This document shows, in pieces, positions 16,663 to 23,677 of a stretch of DNA of 64,000 nucleotides. A program made the translations under genes and the position numbers. How positions within the stretch are numbered: position 1 is the first letter of the stretch; each line of letters starts with the position of its first letter. The notes beneath the pieces were generated by a model. That model saw only the letters and a program-made list of their open reading frames with translations, was not told the origin of the DNA and made no database searches. The stretch spans positions 1-64,000 of the forward strand of contig NZ_ASXG01000154.1 of NCBI RefSeq assembly GCF_000411975.1, read 5' to 3'. This DNA comes from Amycolatopsis orientalis DSM 43388 (GTDB lineage Bacteria; Actinomycetota; Actinomycetes; Mycobacteriales; Pseudonocardiaceae).

Positions 16663-18327
16663 TCACCCGCCCACAGCCGACACCTCCAGCCCAGGCACCG
16701 CCTGCCCGGACGCGACCGCCAGGCTCTTGTGGACCAGCGCGTCACACAACGCCAGCCAGCTCGCCTCGACGATGTTGCCGTGCACGCCCACCGTCGTCCA
16801 TTCGTGTTCGCCGTCACTGGACTCGAGAAGCACCCGCGTGACAGCGTCCGTCCCGGGGTTCGACGGCAGGATCCGCACCTTGTAATCGGCCAGCTCCACG
16901 CTGTCCAACCAGGACAGATACGGCGTCAACGCCTTGCGCAGCGCCGCGTCGAGGGCGTGCACCGGGCCGTTCCCTTCCGCCGTCGTGATGACTCGCTCGC
17001 CCGCGACGTGCACCTTCACCGTCGCTTCGGAGACGACTTCGCCGTCCTGCCGGTGGTCCAGCACCACCCGATACGACTCGAGCTCGAACGGCGGCGGATC
17101 CGACTTCTCGCCGGAGTCCTCCTCGACCTCCCGGCGGAGCAGGAGCTCGAGCGAAGCGTCGGCCGCTTCGAACGACCAGCCCTCCGATTCGAGTTCTTTC
17201 ACCTTCTGCACCGCGTTCGTCAGTGCGTCGGGCCGGCCGGCAAGGTCGACCCCGAGTTCACGTCCCTTGAGCTCGAGGCTGGCCCTGCCGGCCATCTCCG
17301 TGACCAGTACCCGCATGCCGTTGCCGACGGAAGACGGATCGATGTGGTTGTACAACAACGGATCCACCTTGATCGCACTCGCGTGCAGCCCCGCCTTGTG
17401 AGCGAAAGCGGACGACCCGACGTAAGCCTGGTGGGTGTCGGGCGCGAGGTTGGCGATTTCGGCCAAAGCATGGGAGACGCGAGTGAGCTCGGCGGCTCCT
17501 CCGGTCGGGAGGACGTCCATTCCGAGCTTGGTCACGAGGTTTCCCGCTACGGCGAACAGGTCGGCGTTGCCCGCCCGTTCCCCGTAGCCGTTCGCGGTGC
17601 ACTGCACGTGCGTCGCACCGGCCTGCACCGCGGCGACCGAGTTCGCCACGGCACAGGAAGTGTCATCCTGGCAATGGATCCCGAGCCGGAATCCGGTCTT
17701 CTCCTTGATTTCGCCTACGGTTTCGGCAAGCCCCAACGGCAGCTGGCCACCGTTGGTGTCGCACAGCACGAGAACGTCCGCGCCAGCGTGCGCCGCGGCG
17801 TCGAGCACCCGCAGGGAGGTTTCGGGAGAGAAGGCATAACCGTCGAAGAAGTGCTCTGCGTCAAGGAAAACACGGCGACCCTCGCCGACGAGAAACGCGA
17901 CTGTGTCCCGCACCATCGCGCACGCCTCGTCGATGTCCACTCGCAACGCCCGCTCGATGTGCCGCAGGTCCGATTTGGCCACCAGGGTGACGACCGGCGC
18001 CTCCGAGTCCAGAAGCGCGCGGACCTGCGGATCTTTGTCTGCCGCGGTCCCCGCCTTGCGCGTGGACCCGAACGCGACCAGCGCGGCGTGCTTGAGCGGC
18101 AACTCTCCCTTCGCCGCACGGGAAAAGAACTCCGTGTCCTTCGGCAAAGCACCCGGCCAGCCGCCCTCGATGAACCCGACACCCAGCTCGTCCAGCAGCC
18201 GCGCGACGGCCAGCTTGTCCGTGACGGAGTACGTGATTCCTTCGCGCTGAGCACCGTCGCGCAACGTCGTGTCGTAGAGGTGGAAGGCATCGCCGAGCGG
18301 CGTGCCAGCGGGTTCCGTGCGGGTCAC
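16663..18327 (-). CDS. cimA: (R)-citramalate synthase
   Basis: 554-aa enzyme of the LeuA/CimA family that condenses pyruvate and acetyl-CoA to citramalate, a threonine-independent route to 2-oxobutyrate for isoleucine. The barrel begins with LYDTTLRDGAQREG, and metal/catalytic motifs HCQDDTSCAVANS and NGYGERAGNADL follow. Length and the C-terminal regulatory LeuA dimer domain (about residues 420-540) fit CimA rather than LeuA. GTG 18327 is preceded by AAGGAGA. A leader with a short Ile/Val-rich ORF and terminator lies upstream, so expression is probably attenuated by charged branched-chain tRNA. Confidence 0.92.
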   Translation of the reverse strand: MTRTEPAGTPLGDAFHLYDTTLRDGAQREGITYSVTDKLAVARLLDELGVGFIEGGWPGALPKDTEFFSRAAKGELPLKHAALVAFGSTRKAGTAADKDPQVRALLDSEAPVVTLVAKSDLRHIERALRVDIDEACAMVRDTVAFLVGEGRRVFLDAEHFFDGYAFSPETSLRVLDAAAHAGADVLVLCDTNGGQLPLGLAETVGEIKEKTGFRLGIHCQDDTSCAVANSVAAVQAGATHVQCTANGYGERAGNADLFAVAGNLVTKLGMDVLPTGGAAELTRVSHALAEIANLAPDTHQAYVGSSAFAHKAGLHASAIKVDPLLYNHIDPSSVGNGMRVLVTEMAGRASLELKGRELGVDLAGRPDALTNAVQKVKELESEGWSFEAADASLELLLRREVEEDSGEKSDPPPFELESYRVVLDHRQDGEVVSEATVKVHVAGERVITTAEGNGPVHALDAALRKALTPYLSWLDSVELADYKVRILPSNPGTDAVTRVLLESSDGEHEWTTVGVHGNIVEASWLALCDALVHKSLAVASGQAVPGLEVSAVGG

Positions 18328-18367
18328 GGTGTTCTCCTTGTGGCGGGGCAGAACCTGGTCCAGGCAA

Positions 18368-18399
18368 CAAAAAAACCTCCCGCATGGGTGCGAGAGGTT
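18368..18399 (-). terminator. Leader terminator (attenuator) upstream of cimA
   Basis: On the minus strand AACCTCTCGCA pairs with TGCGGGAGGTT (one U-G) over a 4-nt loop and is followed by seven T. It lies inside the leader, 41 bp before the cimA start codon and just after the leader ORF, so it can stop transcription before cimA. Confidence 0.88.
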
Positions 18400-18440
18400 G
18401 CGCGCCGGTAGCTCTTGTGGAGCGTCTATCCGGCGCGCAA
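18398..18440 (-). promoter_or_regulatory. Leader hairpin preceding the cimA attenuator
   Basis: CCGGCGCGCAA and TTGCGCGCCGG on the plus strand are perfect 11-bp arms (18430-18440 and 18398-18408). On the transcript the 5' arm covers the last sense codons of the leader peptide, and the 3' arm abuts the terminator stem with 2 nt shared. A translating ribosome would melt this hairpin. Confidence 0.7.
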
Positions 18441-18467
18441 GGCAATAATGACGGAGATGGCGGTCAT
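18426..18467 (-). CDS. Leader peptide of the cimA attenuator
   Basis: A 13-codon ORF, MTAISVIIALRAG, with Ile-Ser-Val-Ile-Ile-Ala-Leu in a row. Five of seven consecutive codons are branched-chain amino acids. The start chosen is the ATG at 18467 because TTGGAA-17 bp-CATGAT ends 7 nt upstream, which predicts a leaderless transcript. The frame also allows an upstream ATG at 18479 (MMAD before it). The stop TAG lies in the loop of the following hairpin. It is a regulatory peptide, too short for routine gene callers. Confidence 0.75.
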   Translation of the reverse strand: MTAISVIIALRAG

Positions 18468-18474
18468 GTCGGCC

Positions 18475-18503
18475 ATCATGCCACAGCTTCGCCCGGCTTC
18501 CAA
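18475..18503 (-). promoter_or_regulatory. Candidate cimA leader promoter
   Basis: On the minus strand TTGGAA (18498-18503) and CATGAT (18475-18480) are 17 bp apart, and the leader ATG follows 7 nt after the -10. The -35 sits in the loop of the terminator hairpin of the preceding gene. Confidence 0.45.
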
Positions 18504-18517
18504 GCGCCGGGCGAAGC
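18486..18517 (-). terminator. Terminator of the iron-type ABC operon
   Basis: GCTTCGCCCGGC (18486-18497) and GCCGGGCGAAGC (18506-18517) are a perfect 12-bp stem with an 8-nt loop, 20 bp after the binding-protein stop on the minus strand. Confidence 0.75.
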
Positions 18518-18537
18518 ATCCCACTTTCTGGGAGCCG

Positions 18538-19542
18538 TCAGCGGGGAAGGCTTCCCAGGTAGCGGCTAAATTCTTCGACCGCGGCCGCGTTTCGCGGCCC
18601 CTCCACCAGAGCCGCGTACGGCAGGGCGAAGAAGCGTCCTTGCTTCACCGCCGGGATGTCGCGCAGACCGGGACGCGAGCGGAGGAAGTTCTCCTTGTCG
18701 GCGACGCTGCCGACCTCGCCGCCGTAGTCGTTGATGAGGATGACGTCCGGCGCGCGCTGGATCACGGCCTCCCAGCTGACGGTGGTCCAGCTGTCGTTGA
18801 GGTCCGAGAAAATGTTGGCACCACCCGATTTGGTGATGATTTCGTCCGGCCCCGCGTTGCGTCCGGAGGTGAATGGCTGGTCACGGCCGTCGTCGTAAAG
18901 GAACACCTTCGGCTTCGGCCTCCCCGCGGGCACTGCGTTCGTGACAGCGGCGACCCGTGAGCGGTACTCTGCGATCAAACGTTCTGCACGATCACTGATT
19001 CCAAAGATTTTCCCCAGATTGCGCACATCTGTGTACAGCGCGTCGAGCGGTCGCATGATGCCCCGTTGCTTGCCATTGCCGTTTCGGCAGGCTTCGGTGA
19101 GCAAATAGCTGGAGATGCCCAGCTTCGCCAGGGAGTCCGGGGTGAACCCGGTCGCCTCCGAGAAGCCGTAGTTCCAGCCGGCGAACACGAGGTCCGCCCC
19201 CGCGCCCTGCACCACCTCACGGTTGATCTTCTCCGCGAGCTTGGGCACCTTGGCGAAATCGGCTTTCCACGGCGACGAGGCGACGCCGCCGGACTGTCCT
19301 TTGTCGACCACGTAACCGGCCATCCGGTCGCCCAGGCCGAGCGCGAACATCAGCTCGGTGATGCCGATGTCATTCGTAACGACCCGAGAAGGAGGTTTGG
19401 ACACGGTCAACGGCGAGCCGCAATTGGTCACCGTCACCGGATATCCGGCTGCGGCCGCTGCACTGTCCCCTTCGGACACTTGAGCGCCGCATCCAGTGGC
19501 GACGAGGGCGACCGTCAGGATCGACGCGACTGTTCTACGCAT
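18538..19542 (-). CDS. Iron/siderophore-type ABC transporter substrate-binding lipoprotein
   Basis: 334-aa receptor of the TroA/FecB/BtuF fold. The signal peptide ends in the lipobox VATGC (Cys18). Family signatures are VTNDIGITELMFALGLGDRMAGYV, ADLVFAGWNYGF and APDVILINDYG. ATG 19542 is preceded by GGAGGA. The start overlaps the end of the ATPase gene by 8 bp, so it is the third gene of a permease-ATPase-receptor operon. The ligand, a ferric siderophore or possibly a corrinoid, cannot be decided from sequence. Confidence 0.9.
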   Translation of the reverse strand: MRRTVASILTVALVATGCGAQVSEGDSAAAAAGYPVTVTNCGSPLTVSKPPSRVVTNDIGITELMFALGLGDRMAGYVVDKGQSGGVASSPWKADFAKVPKLAEKINREVVQGAGADLVFAGWNYGFSEATGFTPDSLAKLGISSYLLTEACRNGNGKQRGIMRPLDALYTDVRNLGKIFGISDRAERLIAEYRSRVAAVTNAVPAGRPKPKVFLYDDGRDQPFTSGRNAGPDEIITKSGGANIFSDLNDSWTTVSWEAVIQRAPDVILINDYGGEVGSVADKENFLRSRPGLRDIPAVKQGRFFALPYAALVEGPRNAAAVEEFSRYLGSLPR

Positions 19543-20323
19543 GACTGTCCTCCGAGGACTCGAGCAGGTCGAACAACAACTGCGGACGCCCCGTAGCGGG
19601 GTGCGGCACCACATGCCCGCGCACCCCGAACACGTCGGCGAGCAAAGCAGGTGTGAGCACCTCGGCCGGTGTCCCGCTCGCGACCAGGCGGCCGCGGTCA
19701 AGCACGTGCACCATGTCGCATACGGCGGCGGCCAGGTTCAAGTCGTGAACCGCGGCCAGCACGGTCGGCCCGCTGGCGCGAGCGAGCGCAAGGACTTCAA
19801 GCTGATGGCGGATGTCGAGATGGTTGGTCGGCTCGTCGAGCACGAGGATCCGGGGCTGCTGCGCGAGTGCGCGCGCGATCAGCACGCGTTGCCGTTCGCC
19901 GCCGGACAAGGTGAGCACGCCCCGGTCAGCTAGATGCGTTAAGCCGACCTGAGCCAGCGCATCGGCACACAACCGACGGTCGGCCGCGCTCATGCGGTCG
20001 AGCAGGCCGTGATGCGGCATTCGCCCCATCGCCACCACTTCGGTGACGGTGAAGTCGAACTCCGCGTGCGATTCCTGCGCGACTGCGGCGATCGCCCGCG
20101 CCCGCTTTCGCGGGGCCATGCCGTCTACCGGATGGCCGTCGACCAGCACGGCTCCGGCTGACGGCTTGAGCACCTGGTAGACGGCGCGCAGAGTCGTCGA
20201 CTTTCCGCTGCCGTTCGGACCGAGCAGTCCGACGAATTGGCCTTGCCGAGCTTCGAGGGTCACATCGTCGACCAGTTTGCGACCGGCCGCAGTCACGGTG
20301 ACGCCGTTGAGCGAGAGGTCCAT
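19535..20323 (-). CDS. Iron/siderophore-type ABC transporter ATP-binding protein (FecE family)
   Basis: 262-aa ATPase. Walker A GPNGSGKST is at 35-43, the Q-loop near 83, signature LSGGERQRV at 139-147 and Walker B ILVLDEPTNHLD at 159-170, followed by the H-loop HDLNLA. ATG 20323 directly follows the permease stop (TGAATG), so translation is coupled. The next gene, the receptor, overlaps its end. It energises uptake by the FecCD-type permease. Confidence 0.94.
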   Translation of the reverse strand: MDLSLNGVTVTAAGRKLVDDVTLEARQGQFVGLLGPNGSGKSTTLRAVYQVLKPSAGAVLVDGHPVDGMAPRKRARAIAAVAQESHAEFDFTVTEVVAMGRMPHHGLLDRMSAADRRLCADALAQVGLTHLADRGVLTLSGGERQRVLIARALAQQPRILVLDEPTNHLDIRHQLEVLALARASGPTVLAAVHDLNLAAAVCDMVHVLDRGRLVASGTPAEVLTPALLADVFGVRGHVVPHPATGRPQLLFDLLESSEDSHA

Positions 20324-21439
20324 TCACGCGCCCCCGAACACGTAGGCGCGACGACGCATCAAAAACAGGAACGCCGGCACCCCGACCGCGGCGGTGAGCA
20401 CCCCGATCGGCAACTCCTCAGGTGCGGCGAGCACCCGCGCCGCGACGTCCACCCACACCAGGAAAACCGCACCGGCAAGCGGTGCCACGGCAAGCACCCG
20501 GCGATGATCGGCACCGACGACCAGCCGCACCAGATGCGGAAGGATCAGCCCGACGAATCCGATCGCTCCGCTCACCGCGACCAGAACGCCCGTCATAGCA
20601 GCGCAAACGATGAACAGGAGGACCCGCAGCTTCCCGACGTCGACGCCAAGAGTCGTCGCCGCTTCGTCGCCCATCGCGAGTGCATTGAGCCGACCGGCCA
20701 GCGCCAGCAACAGCAAAACTCCACCGACCACCACGACCGCGGCGATCGGCAGCGTTCCCCAATTCGCGCCTGCGAGACTGCCAAGCAGCCAAAACAGCGC
20801 CGACCGCGCGGCCTCGCCGTTCGGTGCCTGGAAGACAATGACTGTGGTGATCGCGAAGAACCCGTAGGACAACGTCGTTCCAGTGAGCACCAGGCGCAAC
20901 GGCGTAAGCCCTTGCCGCGTACGGGCGACAAGATAGACGATCAACGTCGCGGCAAGCGCAGCCACAAACGCCCCGACCGACAGCGCGTAGATCCCGAGCG
21001 ACGCGAAGACACCGAACAACGTCACCGCTGTCGCCCCCACGGACGCACCAGAAGAAATCCCCAGCACATATGGCTCGGCGAGCGCGTTGCGCACCATCGC
21101 TTGGATCGCGACGCCAACAGTCGACAGCCCAGCGCCGACGACCACCGCGAGCAGAACGCGGGGAAGCCGAAGGTCCCAAATGATCCGGTACTGCCCGACC
21201 TCGTCCGGTCCGATCGTTCCGCCGAACAACCCAGCGCGGAGAAAGGCCCACGTGTGAGTCACTGGCACCGCCACTGTCCCGACCCCGACCGCGATGACAA
21301 TCGACCCGAGCAACGCCACGGCGAGCCCGAGCAATACCGGCGTCAACGGCCGTCGCCGCTGAATGGCAACGCCTCCGACCTGGGATTCGCCACTCAACGG
21401 CGACGCGTCCGACAGGTCCTGCGATGTGCCGACCCGCAC
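20324..21439 (-). CDS. FecCD-family ABC transporter permease (start uncertain)
   Basis: Permease for ferric-siderophore or cobalamin uptake with about ten hydrophobic segments. Family signatures are LRLPRVLLAVVVGAGLSTVG, NALAEPYVLGISSGASVG and GAIGFVGLILPHLVR. The core begins near codon TTG 21346, just before TPVLLGLAVALLG. I place the start at GTG 21439 so that the RRR before the first helix is kept, but no ribosome site is visible there. The frame continues upstream without a stop to GTG 22147, adding about 235 residues of Ser/Pro/Gly/Glu repeats made by in-frame palindromic elements. Whether that extension is translated is open. Confidence 0.82.
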   Translation of the reverse strand: MRVGTSQDLSDASPLSGESQVGGVAIQRRRPLTPVLLGLAVALLGSIVIAVGVGTVAVPVTHTWAFLRAGLFGGTIGPDEVGQYRIIWDLRLPRVLLAVVVGAGLSTVGVAIQAMVRNALAEPYVLGISSGASVGATAVTLFGVFASLGIYALSVGAFVAALAATLIVYLVARTRQGLTPLRLVLTGTTLSYGFFAITTVIVFQAPNGEAARSALFWLLGSLAGANWGTLPIAAVVVVGGVLLLLALAGRLNALAMGDEAATTLGVDVGKLRVLLFIVCAAMTGVLVAVSGAIGFVGLILPHLVRLVVGADHRRVLAVAPLAGAVFLVWVDVAARVLAAPEELPIGVLTAAVGVPAFLFLMRRRAYVFGGA

Positions 21440-22058
21440 CGACGCGACCCTGTTCCCCTGCGATGCGCCAGCCCGCGGCGACGTGGCTCGATCGGTCTGG
21501 GATTCACCACTCCGCGGCGAAACGTGCCCACCGGCCGAGGATTGGTCGTCGAACGGCGAGACATCACGAGCGTCGGAGCCAGGCAGGTCAGGGCTAGCCG
21601 AGTTGTCGGGCCGCAGCTCGCCAGCCGTCGGCTCGCCGCGGTGCGCCGTGTTGCCGCGAAGTGGCGAATCCGCCCTCGCAGCAGAACCAGTCTGTCGACT
21701 CGAGCCGCGCGTCCCGCTGTCGCCGTTGGATGGCGACTCACCCGCACCGCCCTCGTCATTCAGCGGCGAAAGATCCGAGACACCACCAGCACGCGAACGT
21801 GGACCGCTCCACGCGCGCTCGCCACTCAGCGGCGAAACATCAGGAGCACCGTCACCACTCGATGGCGAACGGCCAACCGCGTCCTCGCCACCGAAAGGCG
21901 ATGGGCCAGAACCACCCGCCAGCGAGTCACCGTCACCGGGCAGCTCCGGAGCGCTCTCGCGATCTAGCGGCGAAGGACCCCCGAGAACCGCTGACGCCCC
22001 CTCGGCAGGAGGCGGCGAAACCCCGCCAGAACCAACCTCGCCAAAAACTGGCGAATCC
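21353..22058. repeat. Cluster of about twelve palindromic elements running into the permease gene
   Basis: Copies at 21353-21370, 21386-21404 and ten or so more, ending at about 22058, follow the family form and alternate with non-conserved text at roughly 50-60 bp intervals. In the minus-strand permease frame each reads as SPLSGE, SPLNDE or SPFGGE. On the plus strand the same words appear because the element is a palindrome. Confidence 0.8.
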
Positions 22059-22274
22059 CCAGCCCCTCCGACCGCGGGTCCAGAACCGGCAGAAGGCCCT
22101 TCCGACGAAGGCGAGGGCGAGGGCGAGGGCGAAGAAGAAGACACCACCAGCGACGACCCAATCGAGACATTGGGCCCGCAAAAGACGGCAGCCGCCGGCG
22201 GCGGGAGTGTCGTCTCCCGCAGACCACGACGGGAGGGGACGAGGTTCCAGGAACCCCCCGCCGGTATCGGGCTC

Positions 22275-22304
22275 GCCTTCGGCTCCGGAGTGGGAGCCGA
22301 AGGC
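22275..22304 (-). terminator. Hairpin between leuB and the permease, probable leuB terminator
   Basis: GCCTTCGGCTCC (22275-22286) and GGAGCCGAAGGC (22293-22304) are perfect 12-bp arms with a 6-nt loop. It lies 70 bp past the leuB stop. No U-run is seen. Confidence 0.55.
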
Positions 22305-22374
22305 CTACCGTTGCGGGTCAGCGCCGGAATTCGACCGGCTTCCGCGGCGGGGGTCCGAAAAACTCAGGACGGAG

Positions 22375-23415
22375 TCAGCCGACCTGACGTGCGTTGGACG
22401 AGACCAGCGCCGCGAGGCGGTCGCCGATCGCCTGGGTCGCGCCCGGCGACGACTGGTCGCGCGTGGCGAGATCGAACGCCACCGAGGCCTCGATGCGCCG
22501 CGCCGCTTCCTTCTGGCCGAGGTGGTCCAGCAGGAGCGACACCGACAGCACCGCGGCCGTCGGGTCGGCCAAGCCCTGGCCGGCGATGTCCGGCGCGCTG
22601 CCGTGCACCGGCTCGAACATGCTCGGGTTCCGGCGTGTGATGTCGAGGTTGCCGCTGGCCGCGAGGCCGATGCCGCCGGTCACCGCGGCCGCGAGGTCGG
22701 TGATGATGTCGCCAAAAAGGTTGTCGGTGACGATCACGTCGAACCGCGACGGGTCGGTGACCAGGTGGATCGTGGCAGCGTCCACGTGCGAGTACGCGAC
22801 GGTGACGTCCGGGTGCTCCAGCGAAACCTCTTCGACGATCCGCGACCACAGCGAACCGGCGTGCTCCAGCACGTTGGTCTTGTGCACGAGCGTGAGGTGC
22901 TTGCGCGGCCGCTCCTCGGCGCGGTTGAACGCGTCCGCGACCACGCGCCGCACGCCGAAGGCCGTGTTGACGCTGACCTCGGTGGCGATCTCGTGCTCGG
23001 TGTCCTTGCGCAGCAGACCGCCGTTGCCCGCGTACGGGCCTTCGGTGCCTTCGCGCACCACGACCATGTCGACGTCCCCGGCGTCGGCCAGCGGGCCGCG
23101 CACTCCGGGGTACAGCCGCGCCGGGCGCAGATTCACGTGGTGGTCCAGTTCGAACCGCAGCCGCAGCAGCAGGCCGCGCTCGAGAATGCCGCTGGGCACC
23201 GTCGGGTCGCCGACCGCGCCGAGCAGGATCGCGTCGTGCTGGCGCAGTTCGCCGAGCACCGACTCCGGGAGCAGCTCCCCGGTGGCGTGCCACCGCGAGG
23301 CGCCGAGGTCGTAGTTCGTGATCTCCGCCGCCGGTGCTACCTCACCGAGCACCTTGAGCGCCTCGGAGACCACCTCGGGCCCGATCCCGTCCCCTGGGAT
23401 CACCGCGAGCCGCAT
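22375..23415 (-). CDS. leuB: 3-isopropylmalate dehydrogenase
   Basis: 346-aa NAD-dependent decarboxylating dehydrogenase, third step of leucine synthesis, which also acts on methylmalate in the citramalate route. It starts MRLAVIPGDGIGPEV. The active-site region includes LRPARLYPG, VREGTEGPYAGNGG, the Lys of HKTNVL, and DNLFGDIITDLAA. ATG 23415 follows GGAGGTG at 23421-23427; the frame extends further upstream but without a better start. In M. tuberculosis leuB and serA1 are adjacent; here a protease gene lies between them. Confidence 0.97.
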   Translation of the reverse strand: MRLAVIPGDGIGPEVVSEALKVLGEVAPAAEITNYDLGASRWHATGELLPESVLGELRQHDAILLGAVGDPTVPSGILERGLLLRLRFELDHHVNLRPARLYPGVRGPLADAGDVDMVVVREGTEGPYAGNGGLLRKDTEHEIATEVSVNTAFGVRRVVADAFNRAEERPRKHLTLVHKTNVLEHAGSLWSRIVEEVSLEHPDVTVAYSHVDAATIHLVTDPSRFDVIVTDNLFGDIITDLAAAVTGGIGLAASGNLDITRRNPSMFEPVHGSAPDIAGQGLADPTAAVLSVSLLLDHLGQKEAARRIEASVAFDLATRDQSSPGATQAIGDRLAALVSSNARQVG

Positions 23416-23576
23416 CCACACACCTCCGTAGCCCAGGCCACCGGGCGCACCGATGGCCCATTCGCACAAAAACGCCAGCAGCGGAAGGTTACCGGCCGTA
23501 GACAAGGTGCCGTAGCCGCACCACCCTTATGCCGCATCCTCCCACAGGGTGAGACACCCGTTCGGGCGAACGGAAA

Positions 23577-23616
23577 CGGGGGCTTGCCCAGGCCGGACAG
23601 CCTGGGCAAGCCCCCG
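23577..23616 (-). terminator. Terminator between the protease gene and leuB
   Basis: CGGGGGCTTGCCCAGGC (23577-23593) and GCCTGGGCAAGCCCCCG (23600-23616) are perfect 17-bp arms with a 6-nt loop, 60 bp after the protease stop on the minus strand. It is symmetric enough to act in both directions. Confidence 0.75.
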
Positions 23617-23677
23617 CGTCTCGCTATGCGGCCACTTTCGCAGCAGCTCTCAAGTTCCCCTCAACGGGTGAACCAGG

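Noticed and set aside
20237..21967. A 576-codon plus-strand frame over the FecE/FecCD genes
   Set aside because: Antisense to two clear ABC transporter genes; the product is Arg/His-rich nonsense.
21363..22640. A 425-codon plus-strand frame rich in SPLSGE words opposite the permease extension
   Set aside because: It arises because the palindromic elements encode similar words on both strands, and it ends antisense to leuB. No ribosome site or known domain.
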